Source: Phoronis australis (Eukaryota; Phoronida; Phoronidae). From it: a stretch of 59,188 nucleotides of DNA. A program made the position numbers and the translations under genes. The stretch covers positions 1-59,188 of the forward strand of contig NMRA01000496.1 in NCBI GenBank assembly GCA_002633005.1, read 5' to 3'. Shown piece by piece: positions 23,201-35,572 of this stretch (its first letter is position 1; every line of letters begins with the position of its first letter). Below the pieces are notes generated by a model. It was not told where the DNA came from and made no database searches. It worked only from the letters and a program-made list of their open reading frames with translations.

Positions 23201-26200
23201 TCCTCGTAACTGAATGTGCTATCGCTTGCTCGAAAAGTCTTCATTATTTTGTTCTATTAGTAATATCTCGTGATTCGTTTGCATATGTAATGTATTTATA
23301 GTTTGTAGTTAGTGGTCGTTGATGTTTTTTGGAATGTTACGCGTACTTAGTATGTTAAAATAGCATTGGTGTTTAGTTCCTTACGTAGGCCGGTCGAACC
23401 TAGGAACCAATATGGGTCGAACCTTTTTTTTTTTCGGTTTTATTTTTTTTCTCGTTTTGAAAAAGTACTTTGCTATCATCGGAAAGGTAGTGCATTCTAC
23501 TCAGTAAAAATCAAAAAAGTATCAAAATCTGGGCAAGCAGTGTAAAGTTAATGCAAGTTTTGTGGCGAAATTTGGGTCACTTTGTTTGGATCGCGTCGGC
23601 CATATTGGAGGACAGCGGGATAAGTTACGAGTTTAAAACTTTGTGTAAATTGTTTTCGCCAACAAATTACGGTGAAATTTAGTTAGACATATCTTTACTT
23701 ACTATTCTGCACGATTTAACAGTGTTCACCAAATTTCAGCCTCGCAGTTGTTACTCATTAAGTGATAAATGTGCTCACAATTCCCGTTGGACTTCGTCTC
23801 ATTTCTGGCGGCACCGACAACATGGCGACTTTTGCTGAACTCAAAGGCACGTTCAATCGGCTACTTTGTAATTTGTGAAGATTTAATGTTGATACATTTT
23901 GACAAACGTTGCTACAAAAAAGAAACTTTGTTCAATTTTCGTGTTTTTTGTGCAAAAATCTAAGATGTATTTGAATTATTTTTCTGTAAATTTCCCATTC
24001 AGGTGATCTTACACTAAGCTGAAAAAATAGTTGAAATAATTTTGAAATGTTTTTTGTTTGACTGTCAACTGCTGTTCAAGACTTGATTCGGTGTCACAAA
24101 ATGATTCATATTTTTCTAAATTTTAAGTATGTCCACTTTTATATCATGGAAACTGTTGCTGTTGAATAGTGTTTGTAATGCTAAATGTAAAGTATCGTGC
24201 ATTTTAAGTTACTTATTATGTTAAAATTTTGAATCATTTTGGGTTAATGAATAAAAAATGATAACATGTTGTATTGGACTTGTCATACTTATGTGCTCGA
24301 ACGAACCCCCTTTTTGGAGAACTGGAAAAAGGTCTGCCTCAGTCACAAAAGCACGAATTCCGAAAAAAGTAGAAAATGAGACAATATTCCACATAATACA
24401 GGAAATACCAAAATTTAGAGTCTGCAATTCATAGCTCTGAACATACCCACTGAATCTTACAGTAAAAGATAGACATTCCTAAAAATTCCAGCCCCCCCCC
24501 ATTCTCTTAGGCTTGGTGCGCTCATACAAAGTCTGGGAAAATCTCTATTGAAAGCCAACAACTTTGCACAGTTCGCCAGAAGTACCCAAGTTCTAAATAA
24601 ACCTCGTTTGAGCGAGCGCTGTGGCCAGCGACCAGTTAGGCCTAAGGGTAGCCTTGGCGCAAAGCTGTATAGGCCTAACAAGCTGTATTTTGACGATAGT
24701 CTTCACTGGTTGCTGGTGACTGAGACTAACTAAAGTCTGCCGCGGCAGTGTTACACAGGACTAACCAGCCCGTAATTTCATGCAAGTATCTGAAACTACC
24801 CTTGAATATATGCAGCATTTATCATTTGACCATTTTACTTCGACGAAACAGCTTGCAACCGCATGCATTTACCGTTCGCCAGTGTCTGGTCTCGATCCGC
24901 ACCGGGTCCGATAGGCTGCGGTCCCGAGTCTGGCAAAATAATTTCTGTCAAAATTTATTCGCCACATTTCTTCAGCAAATTCCATAAAATTGTCCGTAGT
25001 TTGATTTTATCAAAATTAAGGCGCGCTGTCGATTTTTTTATCCCCGTTTGCTGGCTGGTAACAGTACAGGCACTGCTCCAGTCGCACTGACGGCGTTTTC
25101 TCGGCCTGGGTTCCTGAATGAATTGTACTTCGGGTTCCGCGGCAAGTTCAAAATGGCGGTGGTTCTTCGGGTGCGAATCGTGAGTGGCGCGTTCATTTAA
25201 ACTTTTTTCGAGTACGGATCGTGTATTAGTTATGGGGTAGGTACTTCTTGGATCCTTATAACATCTTCTAACCATGTAATAAGGGTTAACAACGCGTGAG
25301 AGAAGGACTTTAACGATTGCTGTTCATATATGTGCGCGTCCAAAAACAGGCCAAAACACCTGCACACGCCGAACGATGCTGTTGTCCAAATTATATAATT
25401 CTGTTCAAATGCTTTGCACGTACAGTGTAGATGCGTGTGTTTCAATTCATTTGTTGGTCCAGGTGCCTTTCGTAAACGGGATGTTTTTATTTTATTTTTT
25501 CATCAAGGGTCAGTACTTTGCATTTGACTAAATGTACGTCAATGTTTGCCATTTTGCATCGCATAAACACAATCAAGGCGCATGGCATAAATACGCGCAC
25601 ACGCAGCAAGCGGAACGATAAAGATGAATGGCTGCATTCATGTTACTTGGGCAGGTACAGTGTCGTATTAATGAGCAAAAGTGAGAGTATGGTTCGTGCT
25701 TATATCTCAGACAATCAGAGGTTGACAGGGGTATTTTCTTGAGTGCAGGCCGGGCGTCAGCGTCAAAGCTCGGCTAAGTTTAACTTTTTGTCAAGTTGCA
25801 AAAGTTTTTGATTTAACGACAAGCTGAAACATGTGCAGCTACATTGGGAAGATAGGATTTTCAGCAATACAGTCAAATCTTAAGAAATTTGAGTATGTTA
25901 ACATATAATCACGCTCCCTTAAAATCCACTGAAATGTCTGTTGACACAGTCAGTACATGTTTTCCGTGGGGGGCAGTCGTGGAAATTTATCGGTAAAAGG
26001 GACAATAGCTCATTTGAAGAGAACATCAGAATCAAAGGATGAAGCAACCATAGTTGAATTTTCAATTTTGAGGCCAAGAACCGACGACTTTTCATTTTAT
26101 ATCATTGTCAACAGGGACAGCACCACCCCTTTCAAATGACCGATAATTCACCAGACTGCAAGCTGCTTCGTGCAGTACAGTGTCGCAACCCTTTGAGAAG

Positions 26201-27060
26201 TTTAAAAAGCCTCTTCAACAAGTTTGAATTGCTCTGAAGAGTCGTTTTAAAAGAGTGGCGTAACATTTATCAAACTAAAAAGATCATCAGGGGAAAATCT
26301 TAATCCAGTATTTTCATATAGGATCTTATCTTATGCTTCATTCATACAGTAAATTAAGTTGTATGTCTTTGTATGTGCGCATGCTTTTGCGTACTTTTGT
26401 ATAATTTTTTAATTCTACTCAATTCACTGTATCAAAATTATCCACTGCCAGACAATTTCAGTGGCGGAGTGAACTCAGTATTTTGATTTGCAATTAAAGC
26501 TTCGCTCATAAATTACGGTCACAGACAACTAGGGGAATCAGTCAAGATAAAGGGCACCAATCTCTATCAACATTTCCGCGACAATGATGGATGTATTTCT
26601 TGTCCCGACACTCCCAAGTTATGCTTCTGATCAAGACTGTTTCACAAGAAGTTCACTGTATATCATATTTAAAAGTAAACCCAACTTCACCGACACATGT
26701 AGACCATCGAGACTTGCAAACAACACTATGCTTAGTTTAAACAACAAGGCGCAATTAACAGCAGGCATTTGGTGACTTAAAGGTTTCTTTTTTAGAGAGT
26801 TTCGGTCAATTTTAAGGTTTTTAATGAATCAGACAATTTAGCCTGATGTCGCTTGTGCGAAGAAACATTAAAAACAGTGCATAGCACAAAATTAACCGTC
26901 CGAATGAAACCGACGTGAACCAACATATTTCGTGGCACCGTGTAAAACTAAACATCAACATTGAAATGATGAAATATATCATTACAGCCTTAGAAGTTTT
27001 TGCAACTACATGATACAACTGATAAAACTAAAACTGATACTTTACTAACGGGAAGATAAC
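20240..27060. other. Large intron between the last ankyrin exon and the linker exons
   Basis: Mostly AT-rich. A 2.5-copy repeat of about 62 bp lies at 21,540-21,705 (anchors gaccataccgtaaattgtgc and tgtactca.cgcctt). A CpG-richer patch at 24.86-25.2 kb contains caaaATGGCGG. Open frames at 22.5-22.8 kb (minus; MNSYLDELPKRSLLNN) and 24.96-25.28 kb (minus) show no domain or convincing splice pair. Missed exons remain possible. Confidence 0.35.
26655..27060. repeat. Old intronic duplication, copy 1
   Basis: Matches parts of 31,185-32,165 in direct orientation. Anchors are tcaccgacacatg..accatcgagact and caaggttttta.tgaa.cag at one end and ttgaaatgatgaaata.atc.tta at the other. Each copy lies just 3' (in gene direction) of a VNK-type ankyrin exon (27.4 and 33.0 kb), so exon and intron probably duplicated together. 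Confidence 0.6.
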
Positions 27061-27069
27061 ACCACATCG

Positions 27070-27316
27070 AAAAGCTATAGCAAGGTTAAATGACATGCTC
27101 ACTATTCAGGTAAAGTTATAGCGAAGTTAGATGACATATTCACTATTCAGGTAAAGTTATAGCAAAGTTAGATGACATGTTCACTATTAAGGTAAAGTTA
27201 TAGCAAAGTTAGATGACCTGTTCACTATTCAGGTAAAGTTATAGCAAAGTTAGATGACATGTTCACTATTCAGGTAAAGTTATAACAAAGTTAGATGACA
27301 TGTTCACTAATCAGGT
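27070..27316. repeat. 41-bp minisatellite, about 6 copies
   Basis: Units of aggtaaagttatagcaaagt then tagatgacatgttcactattc repeat every 41 bp. The array ends 46 bp from the ankyrin exon boundary at 27,362. On the plus strand each unit carries AGGTAAAG. Confidence 0.93.
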
Positions 27317-27361
27317 AAAAGTGTGTCTTACCACACAGTTCCATTTACATTCATGTTTTAC

Positions 27362-27460
27362 CTTGTTGACAACTGTGACGTCACCATCCTTTTCCACGAG
27401 GAGTTTCACAACGTCCAGATGGCCGTATTCACAAGCACCGTGCAGCGGTGTGTCGCCATT
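27362..27460 (-). CDS. Last recognisable ankyrin-repeat exon
   Basis: Minus-strand exon of 33 codons, acceptor ttgatgtag and donor GTAAAA, phase 0 to 0. It encodes NGDTPLHGACEYGHLDVVKL and then LVEKDGDVTVVNK. It closes the ankyrin array; the next exon found is non-ankyrin and 7.8 kb away. A 41-bp minisatellite begins 46 bp beyond its donor in the following intron. Phase 0 at both ends means repeats can be gained or lost without frameshift. Confidence 0.9.
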
Positions 27461-27847
27461 CTACATCAAATAAAACAGGCTTAAATAAACAAATACGAGT
27501 ACAAAGCGAGATACTTATCTGCATGTATACAATGTAACAGGACATGGTTGGGTAAGTGGCAATGCTTTAGCAGTTTCACGCAAATTGTAAACGAACATTG
27601 ACATGTCTTAAACCGAAATAAAAACGACCTAGTTATAATCCATCACTTCCCACGAACTTATTGAACAAAGCGATTTTCCGCTTGGTCAACAGAGCGACAA
27701 AAACAACACCTTCAGTGAAGATGTGAAAAAATAAACCCACAAGGAAAATCAAACATAACAATACGGTTAATTACCAGGAACCAAAGTGAAACTATTCTCA
27801 TTTATCCTGCTTACATGTTCAGTAATAATTTTCTGATCAACGTGTAT

Positions 27848-27874
27848 TTAATTAGCTGTTGCCACACCAGCATC
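27848..27874 (-). pseudogene. Remnant of a decayed ankyrin exon
   Basis: A short stretch on the minus strand reads KDAGVATAN and then hits TAA. It and about 180 bp around it match the better-preserved remnant at 29.1 kb. No working splice sites remain. It is read as the truncated fossil of an ankyrin exon copied along with its intron. Confidence 0.35.
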
Positions 27875-29062
27875 TTTCTTCTCGGAATATTCCATGTCGC
27901 CGACCACCATTGGACATGCACGACTGAGTACCGGTAGCAATCGGTTAGTCACGTACATGTACAACTCCCGGAAACCAAGCCGAGCGTTTAGTTTCTAATT
28001 AAGGACGTATTCAATACATTAGTTAAAAACTCCATTACTATTTAGCCTATTGGTCCACTTCACAGAGCATGTCTAATGTCTGCAACTCGTACGGATTGTC
28101 AATGTTTCCGTAAACATACATGTACCGTAATCCACGGAATACAAGGCCATGACCTGATGGTACTGTATAGCCGTTTACTGGAACATAAGGCCACAGCTGT
28201 ATAGGATGGGTCATTTCTATTTTAAAGTGCTCTGTAAAAGTTCGTTACTTTGCCTATAATGCCATAACAAACGTAGCACAAAAACGTGTAAAAGAATGCG
28301 CGTGACAATATTATTAATAATGTTAAAATAATGATGATTAAGTTAAGTAAAACAAGATACGTGTGATCACATCGCACAACACCATACAGCACAGCTACTC
28401 CGCACCCAGACAGTGTTCAGTGTTTGCCATTTCGGAATTCGCGGCATAGTTTGCTTGCCATTTTATTGTTCTTTACCATTACATAAAGTTTTTGTCCTGA
28501 TTGGTAAGCCAGAATAACGCCATTGCCTTACATAGTACGGGTCATTTGCATTTTAGTGTTCTAAAATGCATTATACGTTTAGTTCCGCACGGATGTAATG
28601 TACATCGTTTGTTCAAAGAAAAATGCTTAAATATTCCACAAGCACTAGCAATGGATCATCCGCCTTAAATTAAGCGATTTTTTCAGGGTTGGTACATTTT
28701 CAGTACTTTTCATTTAACAAAAAATTGCAAAATTGAATAAACGTCAATGTTTGCCAATTAGTTTTTCAAATTTAACAAAACAAAAAGTAAAGGAGCCATG
28801 TTCCTACAGCTCAACACGGTTGTGGAATTGCGTGACGCAGAAACTTCAAATTGTAAAATTGACAAATAATTAAGCAAAACCAAAACGTTCGAGTTATTAT
28901 TCATTTGAATCAAGTCCCCCGGGATTAGCGGAGAGTTTACTCTAGCCGAACAGAGATAAGAGACACTTTCAGTCAGAACTGAAAAGAAATAGATATCAGA
29001 GAAAAATCAAACACGTTAATCATGTACGTTATCGACACTTTAAAAATTAAACCACTTCCACT

Positions 29063-29143
29063 GATTTGGATTTTATCGAGCAACAGTTTGACAATTACTT
29101 TGTAATAGCCAAGCTTTTCAACGGCAAGTGCTACACCAGCGTC
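29063..29143 (-). pseudogene. Decayed ankyrin-repeat exon
   Basis: The minus strand is open for DAGVALAVEKLGYYKVIVKL followed by LLDKIQI. The pattern (DxGxxxLxxAxxxGxxxVVKLLL) is that of an ankyrin repeat, but TPLH is lost, the acceptor region has become cgcaaaaag and no GT donor follows at the expected place. It sits in the intron between the 33.0 and 27.4 kb ankyrin exons. It is best explained as an exon that lost splicing after duplication. Weak splicing in vivo cannot be excluded. Confidence 0.5.
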
Positions 29144-31184
29144 TTTTTGCGGAATAGTTCGTTTCGCCGACCATCTTCTTTTCACCGATGTGATCTTCCG
29201 CTACTTGAAACCGATATGCGTTTTCAAATTTTATATGATCCAATAATCAAGCCGTGTTTTAATTTTAATTTCAATTGAAGGACTATCCCAATACACAATT
29301 TCAGAACAACATAACTGTACAATATACCTCGATTATCAATTAGCATTCAGTTGGCAATTTATTTTAATTTCACGTCCCAGCTTCTCTTATTCTTTCGTTA
29401 CTTGTTCAGGTCCATGCATATCTTCAGCTGTGCGTTTGTATAAAAAATCGCTCGAACTTCCTACTAGCAATCGACCACCACTCTTAAAACTGAGTGTTCT
29501 AGCATCGTCATTGGTACATCTTCAGAACCTTGCCTTTAAAGCAACATGTCAACGTTTAACAAGTTGTACTTGAAAAGTCCATTTTCACTCACGAAATCTT
29601 TTACTCCTGTTCACGACGGCAGACTCAGTGAAATTGGCAGAGTCTGCAGATTTGAAATTTTTCGCTTTAAAATCAGTATGGACAAGATTGCACGATGTTC
29701 TGCAGCCGTTCTGCGACAGATTCGCGTGCGAACTGAGGGTGTCGGATACCAATCTTTGGAGTTTCTAACCAAATGTATTGTCGAAACATTACGAGTCACA
29801 ATCATTTTGCCAAGGTTCAATTCTATTGGACATACACAATGTGTGGAATCATAGACTATAGTCTATAATCTAGGGTGGAATGCAGTTGCAGACAATTTCG
29901 TGTTTGACTTCATAAAACGTCAATAATGTATGCACAAACCGGAAGCGTTCGGACTTTACGGTGGTGGAGAATAAGGAAGACGTGCAATTTCTTTACCGAG
30001 GGTCAAATTGAGCGGAAACATCATACTTCAGTTTTACTTCAGATTGGTGCAGAATGTGCAACTTGGGAATCCAGAATCTGTGATTTTTTGAAGATTTATG
30101 AAGCTGCTTCATCAAAGGACACCCAGGGTCGGTATTTGGCGCCCGCAGAGAGCGCACCCCTCACGATGTTCTTTTTAGCTTAGTTACTGGAAAATCAGTT
30201 CTTTGATAAAATACATGATTGTTAACTGAACTACAAACTCAAAGACGAGAGTCAGTTACGTCTTTTGTGTAGTCTATACCTGTATGACATCCACACTAAA
30301 TTTACATATTATAATGTTTCAATAATATGACTTTGGACGGGTGAGGAAAGCGAAGACACTGTTGACAACCGTAATCATAAAAATGACCTAACTTCTTAAT
30401 AAATTATGAAAACAGCCATAATTTGCATTACTGTAAACAAGAGACACTGCCACTTATTTTACGATTGTTATGTTGCTAAAGAGTCTGCACTGTGAAAAAT
30501 AAAAATATAACTTAGTTCCTGACAAATAGTCAATGTTACTTAGATCACTTCCTGTCATAGTTGTCAGTGTTGGAGAAAGAAAAGTGACAACTTGATAGCA
30601 AAAAAATCTGGGTCTGGTAAAAGAACGAGTGAAATGATTGCAGCAACAGAAGAAACTAACCTACAGCGTTTTTGTCGAACGAAGATTACGAGTGTCGCAA
30701 CGCCAAAGCGCAAGAAATTTTTGAATTTAGTCGACTGCAAACTTAAACACGTTGTTTACTCAGTTTATGAATGATAGCTACTGAGTCATAGCTCACGAGT
30801 ATTTGACGACGCACCAAGGTGTGTTCGACACCTAGATTGTACAATGTATTTTTACAAAGCGCACACTACCTGTATGATGGTGACATTTTTCAATCAGATT
30901 TGTCATTTGCATTTTTTACTTAAAGAGTGAGGCAAAATGCTGCTAAGCCCGTCAAGATGCCCAACAACTTCTACACGAATATATCCACCTAGGTCCGAAT
31001 AAAAACACCTTGACCAACTAAATTCAACTGCAACTGAGCAAACGAAATAGTCTGTTAATCCCTTGCGAGTTTGTAAAAACCTGGGAAAGCGAGGATTCCA
31101 CTCCTTGATTTTGTTTCTCGTTTTATTGATCTAAAATTAACAGTTTTTGCTCTACTGAAGTCATGTTTTTGAACTTGGGTAATA

Positions 31185-32165
31185 AATATAATTTCCATGT
31201 TTACAAGTGAAGTCAACCTCACCGACACATGAACACCATCGAGACTCACATACCGCTATCTTTTGTTTTAACAACAAAAAAGGGCATTAACCTGAACTTT
31301 TGAAACATAAAAAATACCATCTCGGTGATATATTTGTCGATTTCAAGGTTTTTAGTGAAGCAGGCACCCACTCGTAATCAATCTATTTTGATGCAAGATA
31401 TTCCGGCATCAATTTGAATTCTTTCAGCTTGAATTTGGTGAACTTAAATAATTGTATCGATATTATAAGGGCAAAAAACGTGTCACTTATAACAAGCAGT
31501 CGGTATTTATAGTTTTGTTACTGCATGTGGCGATTACGAAGGGATTCTCAATGCAAAATTCCCGACATCACTGGCTTGCGCGAGAGGAACTTAAAAGAAT
31601 ACTACATAGAGCAGAAATAACAGTTTTTATGAAAATGGCGTTCACAAACACATTTCATGGCTTATAAAGAAATAAATGGCGCTTCGATTTAATAATAGAA
31701 ATTAAATATGTACAGAACTGGTTTTAAAGCAAGATGAAGGTCTTTTTGATGGAATAGGTCGTTGGTAAATGAAGAAATCCTCAAACTCAGAGTATCCTGT
31801 GAGCACTACCCACAAAACTGTAAAATCAGTTCCGAACATCAGGTGTATTCATTCTCCAATGTGGTGGACCTCAGATAAGTTCCTACATCATTTTGAAGTT
31901 CCTGTTGTACATTTTAAAAGCAGTAAATGAGATATTTGGACTGGTTAATGTATGTTTGACACATGAAACTTTTGATAACGTGGCCACCAACACAAATCAC
32001 GTCCAGACCTAATCAAGATGTTTCAAAAAGAAATCACGTACGACAACACAAGCCCCACGTTGAAATGATGAAATACATCCTTATAACCTTAAAAGTTTCC
32101 GCAACTAAACAATAAAACTTGCTGACATATCAAGAAGACGAGAGATCAACAAAATAAACACCATA
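31185..32165. repeat. Old intronic duplication, copy 2
   Basis: Partner of 26,655-27,060. It is longer because about 0.5 kb of unmatched sequence lies between the two homologous stretches. It supports common descent of the 33.0 and 27.4 kb ankyrin exons. Confidence 0.6.
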
Positions 32166-32929
32166 CCGTATTTTTGAGACGAGTGAAGCAGACGACAGGT
32201 ATAAAACACGGTACTGTTTCCGACAACAAAATTCATGCAAAAATCGTAAACAAACCAGCTTCAGTGTATACACAATTTAAAGCACCTGCACATGTATACA
32301 CAAACTTTGAATTTACATATTGTATTGTGGACCACAGCTCGTTTACTAGGTTCACAGTGCTCGGCTTGGCACCGTGATAAAAGGACTTGTGCTTTCGACG
32401 GACTACCTGGGACTTTGCCTCAGTCACGCCCTAGATTTCAACTTCATAGAATAGTAAATCCGACCATGGCAGGAACATACACGGTTGTTTGGTGGTTTTG
32501 AAATACATGTACAGTTAAGCCACGGGGTTAAAACACACGGATAAATTGATTGCTAAATAATCGTTATATTGAAACAAGCGAGACTAAAACCTTCAGAAAT
32601 TTTCTAAACGCGCATTTGATTCCTTGCAGTGACTCGAATATAAACCTGCATGTTTTATAAATAATGAAGCGAGAAAATCTGAACCTGTGGCTGTTGTCTA
32701 TTTTTATTTCGTGCCGAATTATCGCGATTAGACAATCTGCTTTGATCCATTGAGTGTTATGGGAAGGTACATGCAGTGAAGAAGTGACTTTTTTGTGTAA
32801 CTCTACGCAGGAGACAGATCATTTTTGACGACATATTTATTACAAGTGAATAGTGTTCGAACTCATAGTACATTTAAAACACATTTATTACAGTCTCAGC
32901 TAAACAAGAGTACAACACTCTTGCAATAC

Positions 32930-33031
32930 CTTGTTGACGGTATTGACGTTGCATCCGCTTTCCCTGCACAGTAGTTTCACTACCTCTGTATGTCCACCTG
33001 CAGATGCCTTGTGCAGCGGTGTGTCACCCCA
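32930..33031 (-). CDS. Ankyrin-repeat exon
   Basis: Minus-strand exon of 34 codons, acceptor ttactgtag and donor GTATTG, phase 0 to 0. It encodes WGDTPLHKASAGGHTEVVKL and then LCRESGCNVNTVNK. It ends in the same VNK as the next exon in the gene, which suggests these two descend from one ancestor, separate from the VRD pair upstream. Intron sequence downstream of both is also related, supporting an older segmental duplication. Confidence 0.9.
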
Positions 33032-33580
33032 CTACAGTAAGTGAACAAAAATAGATAATGTTGATCAGCATTATACAGTAGTGATGTGAGTGGGTGAACA
33101 GGTCGAGTTTTATACTTTTCCAGTTTAAACTTTAACATCAGTTGCAATACTGATGGAGGGTGTGACTCAACAGGACAGATTAAAACCTGACATTTAAACT
33201 CAGACATAACTTGCGCGGGATTTTTAAAAAGTTCCTCTGACCTGATATAGTCACGTGATTGAAAAGAGTGTTTTAAATATCACAACTTGATCTTATACAT
33301 TACAACAGAGAACATTCATTTAATGAGTGCTGTGGAAATGCAAGTAAAGAACCACATCACTGTGCAAGTCTAGGTGAACTAAAACTGTTTATAATTAGTT
33401 AAAGTCGCGTGCACGTCACGTCACGTGCGGTGGAATGCAACAAAAATGTCAATGTTTAAAATGAAATCATAAATCACGATTAATTAAATCATTGAATGAT
33501 TCAGCCAAGTCACATGTTGTGTGTTCATCACGGTGTGTAAACAACTAGTTCAACTAAACAACCTGTGTGTCATTACTTAC

Positions 33581-33682
33581 CCACTCATCACGTACATCTA
33601 CACTGGCCTTGTTGGCCAACAGCAGCTTCACTGTGTCTGTATGACCACCCTCTGCTGCCTCGTACAGCGGTGTCCGGTCATC
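33581..33682 (-). CDS. Ankyrin-repeat exon, copy 2 of the tandem duplication
   Basis: Minus-strand exon of 34 codons, acceptor ...acatag and donor GTAAGT, phase 0 to 0. It encodes DDRTPLYEAAEGGHTDTVKL and then LLANKASVDVRDEW. Compared with its sister exon, the canonical His of TPLH is Tyr and one codon (TGG) is added just before the donor. The flanking introns are almost identical to those of the sister exon. The substitutions cluster on the loop and outer helix, the surface that binds partners in ankyrin arrays. Confidence 0.9.
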
Positions 33683-34042
33683 CTATGTAATATATAATGG
33701 AGATGTGGGAATGGACGATCAACGTTTAGAGCTAAGTAACATACACGGGGGAACGTGAACTTGTAAGGTGACATAAATGAAACATTACGGACCCCTCTAA
33801 GACGCTACAATACTTGTAATGAATTCAAGAATCAGGTGTTACAGATTTTAAAACGTTACAGAGCATGTTACAACTCTACGCAGCTTTGGTTCTTCACCAA
33901 GAAAAGCAGACGACATTGAACTTGTCATTGTTTTAGGACAATAAATTGTGAAAAATATCAACAAAACTTGTTCCTAAATAGTTTTAATCATCGTGTTTGT
34001 TAACAACTAGCTCAACTAAACAAACTGTGTGTCATTACTTAC

Positions 34043-34141
34043 ATCATCACGTACATCTACACTGGCCTTGTTGGCCAACATCACCTTCACTATGTCTGTA
34101 TGACCACCCTTTGCTGCCCAGTGCAGCGGTGTCTGGCCATC
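34043..34141 (-). CDS. Ankyrin-repeat exon, copy 1 of a recent tandem duplication
   Basis: Minus-strand exon of exactly 33 codons, acceptor ...acatag and donor GTAAGT, phase 0 to 0. It encodes DGQTPLHWAAKGGHTDIVKV and then MLANKASVDVRDD, a near-consensus ankyrin repeat. The exon, both splice sites and more than 150 bp of flanking intron are nearly identical to the block about 460 bp downstream in the gene, so the pair arose by a recent tandem duplication. Each copy adds one whole repeat without changing frame. Confidence 0.9.
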
Positions 34142-34706
34142 CTATGTAATATATAATGGAGATGTGTGAATGGACGATCAACGTTTAGAGCTAATTAACA
34201 TACACGGGGGAAAGTGAACTTGTAAGGTGACATGAATGAAACATTAGTAACCCCTCTAAGACGCTACAATACTTGTAATGATTTCAAGAACCAAGTGTTG
34301 CAGATTTTAAAACGTTGCTGTAAGAACAGAACATGTTGTAGACGTCCATTGCCAGAAATTACAGAGTTCCTCCATAACTTGACAGCGATCCCGCCATGTT
34401 GTATTTCTTCACCGATTTTCTGGCTTCGCGTTTAATATAAAGTTGTAATGTTGAATGGACGATTGTTATTAAGAATAGAAAAGTATCAACTTTAAGTCGA
34501 CAAATATATTGTTGACACAATTCAAACCTCAATTTTTCTTAAGATGCATGTACACAGTACAGACTGAAAAATATTTGTTGAAATCATGAGATATGAAAAG
34601 TGTATTTACACACAAAATATTTCGTTAAACTTCAGATAGTCTACAGCTTTTGTAACAAAGATAACATTGTCTTAATTCTAATGTCGTCTCAAGTAATTGC
34701 TATTAC

Positions 34707-34802
34707 CCAGTCTAGCACTTCTACATCGGCCCCACCCTGCACCAGCACCCTCACCACCTCCGTCCTGCCCCACACTGCTGCTATGTGAAGTGCTGTCAGG
34801 CC
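34707..34802 (-). CDS. Ankyrin-repeat exon (GLTALHIAA type)
   Basis: Minus-strand exon of 32 codons, acceptor tttctgcag and donor GTAATA, phase 0 to 0. It encodes GLTALHIAAVWGRTEVVRVL followed by VQGGADVEVLDW. This is a textbook ankyrin repeat: TALH at the first turn, helix 1 with IAA, G at the inter-helix turn, helix 2 VVRVLVQ, then GADVE. Ankyrin repeats form a solenoid used for protein binding. It is the best-conserved repeat of the array and lies 0.6 kb 5' of the duplicated pair. Confidence 0.88.
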
Positions 34803-35079
34803 CTGCAGAAACAATGAACAAGTTATAGCAAACTTCACAATCACTAACTTCACTGTGAATCTTAATTACTTGTCATGCAAAGGTTGAAATATCACAATTG
34901 TACACAGATTCTCTGTTAATTTGATATGAGTAAAAGATTTAATTAAATTTTCCTTTGTTAGCCACCTGAACGGGTATTTTGCTAAAAATAATTCTTAACA
35001 CAAAATACGATATAATAAACAGCAATGTTGAAGCTAATGTGCTCTGTATGAAAGCAGCGATTATAAGGTTAAAACTTAC

Positions 35080-35181
35080 GGGGTCGCCTGATATTCTTAG
35101 TATATCTACCCGAATACCTGATGGGTGCATCAATTGAAAAAGACGTCCAGTTTCACTTCTGCCCGAGGTCCAAAATAGTTT
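35080..35181 (-). CDS. Divergent ankyrin-like exon of the minus-strand gene
   Basis: Minus-strand exon of 34 codons between a cgttag acceptor and the strong donor GTAAGT, phase 0 to 0. The product includes TGRLFQLMHPSGIRVDI and ends SGDP. The spacing fits the second helix and loop of an ankyrin repeat (G..L..L...G..VD), leading directly into GLTALHIAA of the next exon. The acceptor has only a modest pyrimidine tract. A second AG lies 19 bases into the exon but would break the phase, so the longer version was chosen. The usual TPLH signature is absent, so this is a degenerate repeat near the N-terminal end of the array. Confidence 0.55.
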
Positions 35182-35572
35182 CTAACGAATTTGGGTCATT
35201 AACAAACAGGAACGAAATTATGAAAAAGCATCAATACCTGATTGAAATGATATTGGAATTGGCTATTATTAAAATACAACTGAAGTATGAAGTAGTTTAA
35301 TGAATATTCAATTAGGCAATCTTTGGTAGGCCTATATGGTGTTTTACTGATTAGGAACAAATGCAGAGAGAACACATTCAACTTGTCAATGACTTGGTAA
35401 CTGGTAAAACCTCCTAGAAAAGAATACATGTAAACCCTTCTCTACAAATTAAGCACATGATGAAACACATTTTACCAAAACCATTCTTCTAATAAGACTG
35501 ATGGTCAATCAATCACGTGGTTCACATATTGCCGAAAATACAAACGAATTGTTCTGATGTTCTGAGTCTCCA

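Larger units (their letters stand above)
33545..34325. repeat. Tandem duplication of an ankyrin exon with flanking intron
   Basis: Two blocks, about 33,545-33,865 and 34,005-34,325, are nearly identical across exon and intron with an offset of about 460 bp. Shared strings include atatataatggagatgtg and ggacgatcaacgtttagagc. Differences are few and mostly single bases, so the event is much younger than the other duplications in the window. Confidence 0.88.

Noticed and set aside
25150-25185. caaaATGGCGG followed by GTGAGT on the plus strand as a first coding exon.
   Set aside because: Only a few codons, no downstream exon seen; the ATGGCGG context may equally be a YY1-type site or chance.
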